Positions 45,477 to 56,834 of a DNA stretch of 64,000 nt are shown one piece after another. The notes beneath the pieces are model-generated. The model was given only the letters and a program-made list of their open reading frames with translations, searched no databases and was not told the DNA's origin. This stretch comes from Streptomyces carminius. GTDB taxonomy: Bacteria; Actinomycetota; Actinomycetes; Streptomycetales; Streptomycetaceae. Position numbers and translations under genes: made by a program. Location of the stretch: positions 363,153 through 427,152 of the forward strand of contig NZ_PGGW01000069.1 in assembly GCF_002794255.1 (NCBI RefSeq), given 5' to 3'. Numbering within the stretch: position 1 is the stretch's first letter; the number at the start of each line of letters is the position of its first letter.

Positions 45477-47372
45477 GTGAACGACCGACAGGACCCCTAC
45501 GGGCCGGGAGAGCCGCCGCGGGCGGACGGCTACGGCTACGGCTACGACGAGTACGGCCGGCCCGTGCGCACCGAACCGCGGGACGGCTACCCCGCACCGG
45601 ACGCCGGGGCGGGGCAGCAGCCCGCGTACGACGCGTACGACCCCTACGGAACGTACGCCTCCGGCGGCTACGCGCCCGACTCCTACGCCCAGGGCGCCCA
45701 GGACGCCTACCCTCCGGACGCCTACCCCCAGAACGGCTACTCCCCGGGCGCCTACTCCCAGGACCCTTATGCCCCGGAGGCCTACGGGCAGGATCCCTAC
45801 CCCACCGGTTCCCCCTCCACCGACCCCTCCGCCTACGCCCCCGGCGGTTACCCCGCGCCGGACGCCGGGACGGGGCAGCAGCCCGCGTACGACCCGTACG
45901 ACCCGTATCCGTCCGACACCGGTCAGCAGCCGCGGGCGGACGGCGTCTGGATCCCGCAGCAGCCCCAGACCCCCTGGTACGAGGAGGGGAGCGGGACCGC
46001 GGACGGCACGGCAGGAGCGGACGGCGCGGTCGCCTCCCCGGACAGGGACAGGGACAGGGACAGGGACTCGGGCACGGAGTCGGACTCGGGCACGGGTGCG
46101 GACGACGAGTACCGGACCGAGGAGTTCTCCTTCGTCGAGGAGCAGGATGGGGAGACCGAGGACGTCATCGACTGGCTGAAGTTCTCCGAGAACCGCACCG
46201 AGCGGCGCGAGGAGGCCAAACGCCGGGGCCGCAACCGCACGGTGGCGCTGGTCGTCACGCTCGCCGTGGTGCTGGTCGGCGGGGCCGGCTGGCTGTGGGC
46301 CGCGGGCCTGCTGCCCGGGATGTCCGGTTCCGAGGACTCGGGCCCGGCGGCGGGCGGCGCCCAGAAGCGCTCGGTGATCGTCGTCCACCTGCGCGAGGTG
46401 GACGGCGGCGAGACCTCCACCGCGCTGCTGGTCAACAACGAGGCGGCGGGGAAGGGCACCACGGTCCTGCTGCCCAACTCCCTGGCCGTCTCCTCCGCCG
46501 GCGGGACGGGCACGGCGACCACGCTCGGCAAGGCGTTCCAGTCCGAGGGCGCCGCCGCCACCCGCGACGCACTGGGCCTGCTGCTCGGCACCGAGATCCG
46601 GGGCACCTGGCGGCTGGACACCCCCTATCTGTACAAGTGGGTCGAGCTGGTAGGCGGCATCACCGTCGACGCCGACACCACCGTGCCCGGCGCCAAGAAG
46701 GGCGACGACCCACTGGTCGAGAAGGGCAAGGAGCGGGACCTCGACGGGAACGCCGCCGTCGCCTACGCCACCCACCGGGCCGCCGGGGAGCCCCAGAGCA
46801 AGCAGCTCGTCCGGTTCGGCCAGGTGGTCGAGGCCACGCTGGAGAAGATGTCCGACGACCCGGCGACCGCCATCAAGACCGTCGGCGCGCTGGCCCAGAT
46901 ACACGACCCGTCCCTGACGGAGTCCCAGCTCGGGGCCAGTCTCGCCCCGCTGGCCGGGTACGCGAAGAAGGGCGACCACGCCACCGAGCTGCTGCCGGTG
47001 GAGGAGGACGGCACCCTGAGCGAGAAGGTCAGCGACGGCCTGGTCAAGGACGTGCTCGGCGGCACGGTGAAGAACGCCGACCCGGACGCCACCCCGCGGG
47101 TGAGCCTGAAGAACGCCACCGGGGAGGAGTCCGCCGTCGGCACCGCCCGGGTGACGCTGGTGAACGCCGGGTACACCGTGGTCGGCGGCGGCGCGGGCTC
47201 CGCCCGGGGGAGCAGCCGGGTGACGTACGCGGATCCGGCGGACAAGGCGAAGGCCGAGGAGGTCGCCAGGACGCTCGGGCTGCCGGAGAAGTCCGTGGCC
47301 AAGGCCAAGGGCGCGGCGAACGCCGATGTGACGGTGGTGCTGGGCGGGGACTACGAGCCCGCGGACGGCTGA
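45477..47372 (+). CDS. Divergent LytR-CpsA-Psr (LCP) family protein with LytR C-terminal domain
   Basis: A 631-residue wall-polymer ligase candidate. Residues 1-165 are a Tyr/Pro/Gly-rich cytoplasmic segment with repeated SPGAYSQDPYAPEAYGQ-like units, and (GACAGG)4 at 46041-46064 encodes Asp-Arg repeats. A membrane helix lies at about 256-278, an LCP-like domain at about 298-460, and a LytR C-terminal domain at about 540-628 (VSLKNATG, VTLVNAGYTVV). The LCP domain lacks the usual Arg of the PRD motif (PNSLAV here) and the YxRxR motif (YATHR here), which bind the polyprenyl-pyrophosphate substrate. From position it appears to correspond to PdtA (SCO2578) of S. coelicolor, implicated in polydiglycosylphosphate transfer. 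GTG 45477 has AGAGGGG upstream. Confidence 0.85.
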   Translation: MNDRQDPYGPGEPPRADGYGYGYDEYGRPVRTEPRDGYPAPDAGAGQQPAYDAYDPYGTYASGGYAPDSYAQGAQDAYPPDAYPQNGYSPGAYSQDPYAPEAYGQDPYPTGSPSTDPSAYAPGGYPAPDAGTGQQPAYDPYDPYPSDTGQQPRADGVWIPQQPQTPWYEEGSGTADGTAGADGAVASPDRDRDRDRDSGTESDSGTGADDEYRTEEFSFVEEQDGETEDVIDWLKFSENRTERREEAKRRGRNRTVALVVTLAVVLVGGAGWLWAAGLLPGMSGSEDSGPAAGGAQKRSVIVVHLREVDGGETSTALLVNNEAAGKGTTVLLPNSLAVSSAGGTGTATTLGKAFQSEGAAATRDALGLLLGTEIRGTWRLDTPYLYKWVELVGGITVDADTTVPGAKKGDDPLVEKGKERDLDGNAAVAYATHRAAGEPQSKQLVRFGQVVEATLEKMSDDPATAIKTVGALAQIHDPSLTESQLGASLAPLAGYAKKGDHATELLPVEEDGTLSEKVSDGLVKDVLGGTVKNADPDATPRVSLKNATGEESAVGTARVTLVNAGYTVVGGGAGSARGSSRVTYADPADKAKAEEVARTLGLPEKSVAKAKGAANADVTVVLGGDYEPADG

Positions 47373-47480
47373 CGGCCGGGGCGCGGGCGGGGCGGCGGCC
47401 GCCGCGGCCGGCGGGAGCCGGACCGCGGCGGATCGTGAGATCCTGGAGGGGTTGTTGACCACCGATCGAAAGCGTTGCCT

Positions 47481-47894
47481 GTGACCGCCACGGACCGCTC
47501 CATCGAGCTGATCAGCGCAGCCGCCCAGGCCGCCGCCGACAAGCTCGCCCACGACATCGTCGCGTACGACGTCAGCGATGTGCTCTCCATCACCGACGCC
47601 TTCCTGCTGGCGTCCGCCCCCAACGACCGTCAGGTCAAGTCGATCGTCGACGAGATCGAGGAGCGGCTGCAGAAGGAGAAGGGGGTCAAGCCGGTCCGCC
47701 GGGAGGGCGAGCGCGAGGGCCGCTGGGTCCTGCTCGACTTCGTCGACATCGTGGTGCACGTCCAGCACAGCGAGGAGCGGGTCTTCTACGCGCTGGAACG
47801 GCTGTGGAAGGACTGCCCGCGGCTCGATCTGCCGGAGGACGCCGAGGCCACCCGGGGCAAGGGCGAGGCCGCCGCGCGCGAGGGCGGTGAGTGA
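47481..47894 (+). CDS. rsfS: Ribosomal silencing factor RsfS
   Basis: RsfS binds ribosomal protein L14 and blocks subunit joining in starvation. It has 137 residues from GTG 47481 (MTATDRSIELI, the conserved beginning); TTG 47475 is two codons upstream. The Oligomerisation/RsfS domain shows KLAHDIVAYDVSDVLSITDAFLLAS and WVLLDFVDIVVHVQ. The genomic place after nadD is typical. The stop overlaps the start of the phosphatase by eight bases. Confidence 0.95.
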   Translation: MTATDRSIELISAAAQAAADKLAHDIVAYDVSDVLSITDAFLLASAPNDRQVKSIVDEIEERLQKEKGVKPVRREGEREGRWVLLDFVDIVVHVQHSEERVFYALERLWKDCPRLDLPEDAEATRGKGEAAAREGGE

Positions 47895-48549
47895 GCTGAA
47901 CGGACGGGTGGCGGGACGCGGCCGCCGCATCGTGCTGTGGCGGCACGGCCAGACCGCGTGGAACCTCGAGCGCCGCTTCCAGGGCACCACGGACATCGAG
48001 CTGACCGAGACGGGTCTGGAGCAGGCACGGCGCGCGGCCCGGCTGCTCGCGGCGCTCAGACCGGACGCGATCATCGCCTCCGACCTGAGGCGCGCCGCCG
48101 ACACCGCCGCCCAGCTGGCCGCGGTCACCGGCCTGGAGGTCTCCCACGACGAGGGGCTGCGCGAGACGTACGCGGGCGTCTGGCAGGGCCTGACGCACGA
48201 GGAGATCGTCGACCGGTACGGCGAGGAGTACGCCGCCTGGAAGCGCGGCGAGCCCGTGCGGCGCGGCGGCGGCGAACTGGAGACCGAGGTGGCCGAGCGC
48301 GCGGCGCCGGTCGTCGAGCGCAGCGCCGACAAGCTGCCGGACGGCGGGGTGCTGGTGGTGGTCAGCCACGGCGGCACCATCCGCACCACCATCGGCCGGC
48401 TGCTCGGTCTGGAGCCGCGCTCCTGGGAGGCGCTGGGCGGGCTGACCAACTGCTGCTGGTCCGTCCTGGGCGAGGGCGCCCGCGGCTGGCGGCTGCTGGA
48501 GCACAACGCCGGGACGCTCCCCGAGCCGGTCCTCGGCGACGACGTCTGA
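47887..48549 (+). CDS. Histidine phosphatase (phosphoglycerate mutase-like)
   Basis: A 220-residue phosphatase of the histidine superfamily. The catalytic RHG is at residues 19-21 (LWRHGQTAWN), the second His in VVSHGGTIR (about 165), and the acid residue in ETYAGVWQG. Start GTG 47887 overlaps the rsfS stop by eight bases, showing translational coupling. The substrate is unknown; the rsfS neighbour does not identify it. It resembles the GpmB/PhoE-like branch rather than true phosphoglycerate mutase, being shorter. Confidence 0.9.
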   Translation: MSELNGRVAGRGRRIVLWRHGQTAWNLERRFQGTTDIELTETGLEQARRAARLLAALRPDAIIASDLRRAADTAAQLAAVTGLEVSHDEGLRETYAGVWQGLTHEEIVDRYGEEYAAWKRGEPVRRGGGELETEVAERAAPVVERSADKLPDGGVLVVVSHGGTIRTTIGRLLGLEPRSWEALGGLTNCCWSVLGEGARGWRLLEHNAGTLPEPVLGDDV

Positions 48550-48620
48550 CCGGCGGGACCCGGGAGGGCGCGGCTCCGGGCGGGCCGGGGGCGGATTTCG
48601 CATCCGGGCAGGTCACCGGT

Positions 48621-48626
48621 TAAGCT
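48621..48626 (+). promoter_or_regulatory. Possible -10 box of the first tRNA-Ala
   Basis: TAAGCT stands 48 bases before the tRNA's first base. No convincing -35 was seen. Confidence 0.4.
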
Positions 48627-48673
48627 TCTTCCCGTTCACGGCACCGCGGTGGAAACGGCGGAGCCGCGGGTTC

Positions 48674-48746
<73 letters not shown>

Positions 48747-48755
48747 CAGGACATC

Positions 48756-48795
48756 CGATCCCGTCCCCGTCCGGCAGGGGGCGGGATCGTCGTTT
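48756..48795 (+). terminator. Terminator after the first tRNA-Ala
   Basis: An 8-pair stem CGATCCCG/CGGGATCG (48756-48763 with 48782-48789) is extended inward by a G-U and four C-G pairs. It is followed by TCGTTTT, a good intrinsic terminator ten bases after the tRNA. Confidence 0.75.
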
Positions 48796-49224
48796 TCCGC
48801 CGGAACCCGTCCTGACCGGCCCCGGCTGCCGGCCCCGGCTGCCGGGCCCGCCTCCCGTTCCTCCAGCCCCTTTCCGTTCCGCCTCGTCCCGCCCCCTCGT
48901 CCGGCCGTGGCCGGCACCGCGGTGCCCGGCGCGGTTCCGGTCCGTGAACGGGGGCCGTTGAACGGAGCGGGGGCCTCCGGCGTACTCCTGCCCGGGAGCG
49001 GAGCATGGCAGAATCGGAGCACTGGACAAGGCGGCGTACCACCGGAGCGGCTCGGTGGGCGCTATGCCGAGGAGGGACACCGCGATGCCGAGGGGTTCCA
49101 CGGCTCCACGGTTGTCGGTCCGTGGATCGGAAGACGTCGCCGGAGCGTTCGGGAGCAATGGAGACAACGGAGGGTTTTCCCACGTGCGCACGCCCGCGGC
49201 CACGGCTGGAGTTGACTGACGGAC
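48796..49224. other. Intergenic stretch between the tRNA terminator and the zinc-ribbon gene
   Basis: About 430 bases in which I see no gene with coding signal; the overlapping short frames are Arg/Pro-rich shadows. A TTGACT at 49211-49216 and GGAG at 49207-49210 lie just before the next start. Confidence 0.4.
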
Positions 49225-49458
49225 ATGGGTGCACACAGCAGGAAGTGCGACTGGTGCGGAAGGGGCACCCCGATCGTCCGCGACATGGAACCGGTCAACG
49301 CGGCCTACCAGTACTGGTGCGTCGAGTGCGCGCGGGCGCTGATCATCAAGGGTGACCCGATCGAGATCTACCGGGAGCTGGAGGGCGAGCCGATCTACGG
49401 GCGGCTGCTGGAGGAGCACTGCACTCTCAAGCGTTTCTACTCGTTCGTGGCGGCCTGA
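49225..49458 (+). CDS. Small zinc-ribbon-like conserved protein
   Basis: A 77-residue protein of unknown function. Two CxxC pairs (CDWC at about 8-11 and CVEC at about 32-35) could bind one zinc ion. The second half is acidic/amphipathic (GDPIEIYRELEGEPIYGRLLEEH) and ends FYSFVAA. The gene lies between two identical tRNA-Ala genes. I recall a protein of this type at the same place in other Streptomyces, which suggests a conserved but uncharacterised gene. Confidence 0.75.
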   Translation: MGAHSRKCDWCGRGTPIVRDMEPVNAAYQYWCVECARALIIKGDPIEIYRELEGEPIYGRLLEEHCTLKRFYSFVAA

Positions 49459-49568
49459 TCGCGTCATCGGTCCCGCCGCCGGGAGCCGGGGCCCGCCACG
49501 GGCCCCGGCTCCCGGCGGCTCTCCCGCTTCTTCCGTGCCTTCCGGGGGCGGCGCGGCCGGATATGGAT

Positions 49569-49599
49569 TTGGTGAAGTGCGGCGGGGGCCGTGTAGAGT
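49569..49599 (+). promoter_or_regulatory. Promoter of the second tRNA-Ala
   Basis: TTGGTG at 49569-49574 and TAGAGT at 49594-49599 are spaced by 19 bases. The tRNA begins 40 bases after the -10 box. The surrounding bases are less GC-rich than average. Confidence 0.5.
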
Positions 49600-49638
49600 A
49601 GGCGTCGCCGCCGCGGGAGACCGCGAGCGGACCACCTC

Positions 49639-49711
<73 letters not shown>

Positions 49712-49720
49712 CACCGAGGA

Positions 49721-49754
49721 GAGAGCGGGTCGCCCGGAAGGGCGGCCCGCTCTC
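49721..49754 (+). terminator. Terminator after the second tRNA-Ala
   Basis: A 15-pair stem (49721-49735 with 49740-49754, one G-U) closes a GGAA loop and is followed by GTGTTT, ten bases after the tRNA. Confidence 0.8.
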
Positions 49755-49821
49755 GTGTTTCACCCGGTGTTCCACCGGTCCGGGCTGTGGACGGAATACC
49801 GGCCCCGTCAGGCCCTTGCGG

Positions 49822-49833
49822 TACCCTGACGCC
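49822..49833 (+). promoter_or_regulatory. Probable leaderless promoter of the leuS leader
   Basis: TACCCT at 49822-49827 lies six bases before the leader ATG at 49834, so the leader peptide would be translated from a leaderless mRNA. Confidence 0.6.
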
Positions 49834-49872
49834 ATGCGTGCCGTACGCCTTCTGCTTAGCGGGCCGCGCTGA
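49834..49872 (+). CDS. leuS leader peptide (12 residues, Leu-Leu-Leu)
   Basis: The short frame reads M-R-A-V-R-L-L-L-S-G-P-R and stops at 49870-49872. Three consecutive Leu codons (CTT CTG CTT, 49849-49857) include two CTT codons that are rare in GC-rich Streptomyces, which would make the ribosome sensitive to scarce Leu-tRNA. It lies between a leaderless -10 box and a U-tract terminator upstream of leuS, the layout of a classic attenuator. Frame and codons are seen directly; the regulatory role is inferred. Confidence 0.75.
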   Translation: MRAVRLLLSGPR

Positions 49873-49947
49873 ACGACCGCCGACTTCCCGGCCCGGCCGG
49901 GAGAGCCGGAATCAGCGCGGCGTCCCCTCCTGTGCGAGGGGTTTTTT
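49863..49947 (+). promoter_or_regulatory. leuS transcription attenuator (alternative stems and U-tract terminator)
   Basis: Bases 49863-49872, covering the leader's last codons and stop, are a perfect 10-base complement of 49912-49921. A local stem TCCCGG/CCGGGA (49886-49891 with 49897-49902) lies between. Directly after comes the terminator CCCCTC-loop-GAGGGG (49924-49929 with 49936-49941) followed by six T, a rare U-tract in this genome. A ribosome stalled on the Leu codons would cover the first segment and free the second. Which alternative pairing blocks the terminator must be worked out by folding. Confidence 0.65.
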
Positions 49948-50047
49948 GCTTTCCGGGCCACGGCTGCTCCGCGGGCCGCGGCGCACCGGGCCCCGCCCGG
50001 GCCCGGGTTCCCGCGGGCAGATGACGACCGATGGAGCTTAGAGGACG

Positions 50048-52939
<2,892 letters not shown>

Positions 52940-52973
52940 CCGCGGACCGCGGACCGCGGACCGGCCGGGACGG

Positions 52974-53010
52974 GTGAGGGGCGCGGGGCCCGCGGTCCCG
53001 CGCCCCTCAC
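52974..53010. terminator. Convergent terminator leuS / glcF
   Basis: A 14-pair stem (52974-52987 with 52997-53010) closes a 9-base loop and overlaps the stop of the minus-strand gene. It is preceded at 52938-52962 by a short CGCGGAC tandem repeat. Confidence 0.75.
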
Positions 53011-54242
53011 CTCCCCGCTGCCCAGCCCTCCGCCGGGTCACCGGTCCCGTCGCCCTCCGCGGGCTCCGCGGGCTTCCCCGGCCGCGCGGCCATGGCGAGC
53101 AGTTCGGCGAGATGGACCGCCTTCACCCGGGAGCGCCGGCGGCGCAGCCCCTGGCGGAGCTGGCGCAGACAGCCGGGGTTGACCGTCACGACGTAGTCCA
53201 CGTCCAGCTCCGCCAGGGCGTCCAGCTTGGGATCCAGAACGGCCCTGCTGTCGTCCGGCCGCAGCATCGCGTACGTCCCGGCGGCGCCGCAGCAGACACC
53301 CGCGCCCGGGAGCTCGACGTAGTCGGCGACCGCGGCGACGAGCTCCCGGGGCTGCCGGACCACGCCCAGCCCGTTGCGCAGGTGGCAGGAGTCCTGGAGC
53401 GTGACCCGCGCCCGGCGGTCGCCCGCCCTGACCTCGCCCGCCGGCCGGTGGCCGGCGTGGTCGAGGTACTCGCTCAGTTCGCGGACGCGGTCGCGGCCGA
53501 GGTGGTGGGCGAGATGGGCGGCGCAGCCGCCGGCGGTGGTCACGACGGTGCCGGACAGCCGCTCACCGAGCGCGCGGGCCAGGGCGGCGCCGGTGGCGGA
53601 GTCGCCGTTGTGGGCGTGCAGGGCGCCGCAGCAGCCCTGGCCGGCGGGGACGGCGAGTTCCGGCCGCAGTTCCCGGGCGGCCCGGGAGACCGCCGGGTAC
53701 AGACCGCGTTCCACGCAGCCCAGCATCAGCGAGACGGGCTGTTTCCGCTCCTGTTCCTGTTCCGGCCCGTGTTCCCGTTCCGGCCCGTGTTCCGGTTCCT
53801 CCTCCGGCGCGGCCCCGCCGCGGGCATGGCGGCGTACGAGCCCCTGGAGCCCCAGCACTCCGGGCCGGGACACCAGCGCCGTCAGCCCGCGGGCGATCAG
53901 GGGCCGGCCGGCCCCCTGCCACTGGTGGTCGCGCCACTGTTCCAGCAACCGCCCGTACTCCACGCCCGCCGGGCAGACCGTCTCACAGGCCCGGCAGCCC
54001 AGACAGAACGACGACTCCTCGGCCAGCGTGGGGTCGTCCGGCGCGAGATCACCGGACTCCAGCGCCCGCATCAGGGTGATGCGGCCGCGCGGGGAGGAGG
54101 TCTCCTGACCGGTGAGGTCGTAGGTGGGGCAGGCGGGCAGGCAGAACCCGCAGGAGATGCAGCGGTCGAGCAGCTCCTTGTCGAAGACGCCGCGGCCCTG
54201 CTCTCCGCCCGGGCCGGGGGGCGTGCTCGCGGGCCCGGTCAC
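53007..54242 (-). CDS. glcF: (Fe-S)-binding subunit, GlcF-like
   Basis: A 411-residue iron-sulfur subunit that passes electrons from a flavin dehydrogenase such as glycolate oxidase. Two 4Fe-4S motifs: CISCGFCLPACP (Cys at 28, 31, 34, 38) and CLGCRACETVCP (80, 83, 86, 90). Two CCG domains follow, with GQGCCGALHAH (about 212) and GAGVCCGAAG (about 330). An acidic EHGPEREHGPEQEQER linker at about 165-180 is low complexity. Start GTG 54242 overlaps the stop of the dehydrogenase gene (GTGA), so the two are coupled. The order dehydrogenase then Fe-S subunit matches glcD-glcF. The substrate could be glycolate or lactate. Confidence 0.88.
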   Translation of the reverse strand: MTGPASTPPGPGGEQGRGVFDKELLDRCISCGFCLPACPTYDLTGQETSSPRGRITLMRALESGDLAPDDPTLAEESSFCLGCRACETVCPAGVEYGRLLEQWRDHQWQGAGRPLIARGLTALVSRPGVLGLQGLVRRHARGGAAPEEEPEHGPEREHGPEQEQERKQPVSLMLGCVERGLYPAVSRAARELRPELAVPAGQGCCGALHAHNGDSATGAALARALGERLSGTVVTTAGGCAAHLAHHLGRDRVRELSEYLDHAGHRPAGEVRAGDRRARVTLQDSCHLRNGLGVVRQPRELVAAVADYVELPGAGVCCGAAGTYAMLRPDDSRAVLDPKLDALAELDVDYVVTVNPGCLRQLRQGLRRRRSRVKAVHLAELLAMAARPGKPAEPAEGDGTGDPAEGWAAGR

Positions 54243-55699
54243 GATCCCAGCTTTCCTGGGTTGAGGATGCCCGCCGGGTCGAAGGCCAGCTTGATGCGGC
54301 GCAGCAGGTCGACCTGGTCGGTGCCGATCCGGTCGGCCAGATAGGGCAGCTTGGCGGCGCCGACGCCGTGCTCGCCGGTGATGGTGCCGTCCATGGCGAT
54401 GGCGGCGGCGAAGATCTCGCCGAACGCCGTGTGGGCGCGGTCGGCACCCTCGGTGTCGTCGGGGTCCAGTACGCAGGTGGGGTGGAGGTTGCCGTCCCCG
54501 GCGTGCCCGAAGGTGGCGATCCGCAGGCCGTGGCGGTCGGCGATCTCGTCGATGCGGTCCACCATCTCGGCGAGCCGGTGGCGGGGCACGGTGGCGTCCT
54601 CCAGGATCGTCAGCGAGCCCAGCCGGGAGAGTGCCGGGAGCGCGCAGCGGCGGGCCGCGAGCAGGGCGTCGGAGCGGGCGATGTCCTCGGCGAGGGTGAC
54701 CTCCAGCGCGCCGGACCCGGTGCACACCTCCCCGATGCGGGCGAGGGTGCCGGCCACGGTGCGCGCCGGTCCGTCGTCGCCGAAGAGCAGCAGCGCCCCG
54801 GCGTCCTGCCGCAGTCCGAGCCCGGCGAACTCCTCGACGGCGGAGACGCACTTGCGGTCGAGGAACTCCAGGGTGGCCGGGACGATCCCGTCGGCGATGA
54901 CGGCCGCCACGGCGCGGGAGGCGTCGGCGAGGGAGCCGAAGTAGGCCACGCCGGTGCCGGTCTCCTCGGGCGCGGGCAGCAGGGCCACGGTGACCTCGGT
55001 GATCACCGCGAGCGTGCCCTCGGAGCCGGTGAGCAGCCGGGTGAGGTCGTAGCCGGCCACGTCCTTCCACAGCCGGCCGCCGGTGCGGATGACCTCACCG
55101 GTGGGCAGGACGGCCTCCAGACCGAGCACGTGGTTGCGGGTGACGCCGTACTTCAGGCCGCGCAGACCGCCGGCGCAGGTCGCCACGTTGCCGCCGACGG
55201 TGGAGACGGTGCGGCTGCCGGGGTCGGGGGCGTAGAGCAGGCCCCGTGCCGCGGCCGCGTCGGCGAGGGCGGCGGTGGTGACCCCGGTCTGCACGCGGGC
55301 CAGCAGCTCGCCCGGGCTGATCTCCAGGATGCGGTCGAACCGGGTCAGGGCCATGACGACGCCCCCGCTCAGGGGCACGGTGGCGGCGCACAGGTTGGAG
55401 CCGGCGCCGCGCGGTACGACGGGCACGCCCCGTTCGGTGGCGTACCGCAGGATCGCGGCGACCTCCTCGGTGCTGCCCGGCAGCACCACGGCCTGCGGCC
55501 GGGCGCTGAACAGGGGGGTGGCGTCGCGGGCGTAGGCGGCGAGCGCGCCGTCGTCCACCCGGACGTGCTCGCGGCCCACGACGGCGGCCAGGTCCTCGGC
55601 CAGGGCGTCGGCCGGGTCCCCGGCCGGGCCGTCGGCCCGGGTTCCGCCCGGGGCCCGGGTTCCGGCCCGTCTCCCGGCTCGTCGCGTCCACGCGGTCAT
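54239..55699 (-). CDS. glcD: FAD-linked oxidase, glycolate oxidase subunit GlcD-like
   Basis: A 486-residue flavoprotein of the vanillyl-alcohol oxidase fold (FAD-binding 4 and FAD-oxidase C domains) that oxidises a 2-hydroxy acid. The N-terminal FAD site shows PRGAGSNLCA and GNVATCAGG(L)RGLKYGV. The C-terminal domain shows HAGDGNLHP and the terminal GTITGEHGVG motif, then the LAFDPAGILNPGK ending of this family. ATG 55699 was chosen, with GGTGATG upstream; the first 30 residues are Arg/Gly-rich. It is followed without a gap by the Fe-S subunit gene. Confidence 0.9.
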   Translation of the reverse strand: MTAWTRRAGRRAGTRAPGGTRADGPAGDPADALAEDLAAVVGREHVRVDDGALAAYARDATPLFSARPQAVVLPGSTEEVAAILRYATERGVPVVPRGAGSNLCAATVPLSGGVVMALTRFDRILEISPGELLARVQTGVTTAALADAAAARGLLYAPDPGSRTVSTVGGNVATCAGGLRGLKYGVTRNHVLGLEAVLPTGEVIRTGGRLWKDVAGYDLTRLLTGSEGTLAVITEVTVALLPAPEETGTGVAYFGSLADASRAVAAVIADGIVPATLEFLDRKCVSAVEEFAGLGLRQDAGALLLFGDDGPARTVAGTLARIGEVCTGSGALEVTLAEDIARSDALLAARRCALPALSRLGSLTILEDATVPRHRLAEMVDRIDEIADRHGLRIATFGHAGDGNLHPTCVLDPDDTEGADRAHTAFGEIFAAAIAMDGTITGEHGVGAAKLPYLADRIGTDQVDLLRRIKLAFDPAGILNPGKLGS

Positions 55700-55870
55700 C
55701 AGCGCATCACCATCCAGCCCGGTAACGGTGTCCACGGCCAGTAGACCAGCGGCGGGCGGCCACCGGCAGGTCCGGTGCGGCGATCCGGCCGGAACGCGTG
55801 TCACACAGGTGAGGCGAAGTGGGCCCGCCGGACCCCGGCTCGCCGGAACCCCTGACCGCCGTTCCCCGTT

Positions 55871-55876
55871 TACCCT
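55871..55876 (+). promoter_or_regulatory. Possible -10 box for the coiled-coil membrane protein gene
   Basis: TACCCT lies 67 bases before GTG 55943, within the 243-base divergent gap from glcD. Confidence 0.35.
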
Positions 55877-55942
55877 GGAGGGACGGCCGTCCCCCCGGCC
55901 CGGGGCGGGGCGGCGACACACGGTGGACGAGGGAGCGGCCTT

Positions 55943-56737
55943 GTGGAGTTCGTCATCGGTCTGGTGGCACTGCTCGTCGTGCTCTTCGTGACGGTCGGCA
56001 CCATCGCCGCCGTGAAGACCGCACGTGCGGTCAAGCGCGGCGTGGAACGGGCCGGAGTCCAGGCACGGCGGACGGTGGAGGACACCGCGCTCAAGGCCCG
56101 CGGCGCCCAGCCCGGCCCGGTGGGCGAGCTGGCCCGGCTCCGGCTGGAGCTGCGCTCCTCCCTCGACAGCACCCGCCGCGCCCTGGAGACCGGGATGCGG
56201 CACGACCCCTCGCTGAGCGAGTCCGCCGGGCTGCTCGACCGGCTGGACGAGCACGCCCGCCAGCTCGACGGGGAACTGCGGCTGCTGATGGACCGTGAGC
56301 CGGACCGTTCCCGGATCGCCGCCCGGCTGCCGGAGGCGCGCGAGCGCGCCCAGCGCATCCGGTCCTCCGCGGACTCCCTCCGCTTCGCCGCACAGGACCG
56401 CGCCCAGCGGTACGACGAGGACGAGCTGGCCGCGCTGAGCCAGCAGATCGAGCTGGAGGCGGGCGCACTGCGGCACTGGACCGAGCCGGACACCGTTCCC
56501 GGCACCGCCCCCGCCCCGGGGGTCACCGGCTCCGCCCCGGCTCCCGGCATCCCCGGCGGCTCTGAAGCCTCCGGCACCTCCGACCTGGGCTCCGACCTGG
56601 GCGCTTCGGCCCCGGAAGCGCCCAGGCGCACGAATTTCCGCAAGGACGGCGCTCCGGAACCGGCCCCCGAGCCGGGGCGCGAATCCGGACGTGAGCCGGG
56701 CCCGGACTTCGGCAGGGGACGTCCGCAGAGCGCGTGA
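55943..56737 (+). CDS. Single-span membrane protein with coiled coil
   Basis: Function unknown. The protein has 264 residues from GTG 55943 (GAGGGAG upstream). One membrane helix at the very N-terminus (about 3-24, FVIGLVALLVVLFVTVGTIAAV) is followed by a basic stretch. A long helical region at about 30-180, rich in Leu/Arg/Glu, probably forms a coiled coil. The last 80 residues are Pro/Ser/Gly-rich and disordered. The layout is N-out/C-in or reverse; no enzyme motif is seen. It lies just before degV. Confidence 0.75.
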   Translation: MEFVIGLVALLVVLFVTVGTIAAVKTARAVKRGVERAGVQARRTVEDTALKARGAQPGPVGELARLRLELRSSLDSTRRALETGMRHDPSLSESAGLLDRLDEHARQLDGELRLLMDREPDRSRIAARLPEARERAQRIRSSADSLRFAAQDRAQRYDEDELAALSQQIELEAGALRHWTEPDTVPGTAPAPGVTGSAPAPGIPGGSEASGTSDLGSDLGASAPEAPRRTNFRKDGAPEPAPEPGRESGREPGPDFGRGRPQSA

Positions 56738-56821
56738 GGACGTGCGGGGCGCCGCGCGGCGGGCAGCCGGCCGGCGGGCCGTACCACGCGGTTCACGTCG
56801 CCTTCACCGGGAGGTGACCGG

Positions 56822-56834
56822 TAATCTCCGCCTC
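56822..56834 (+). promoter_or_regulatory. Probable leaderless promoter of degV
   Basis: TAATCT at 56822-56827 lies seven bases before ATG 56835; no ribosome site is present. Confidence 0.55.

Noticed and set aside
49005..49355. Plus-strand ORF overlapping the zinc-ribbon gene
   Set aside because: Arg/Pro/Gly-rich frame-shifted reading; the CxxC-bearing frame from 49225 is the coding one.
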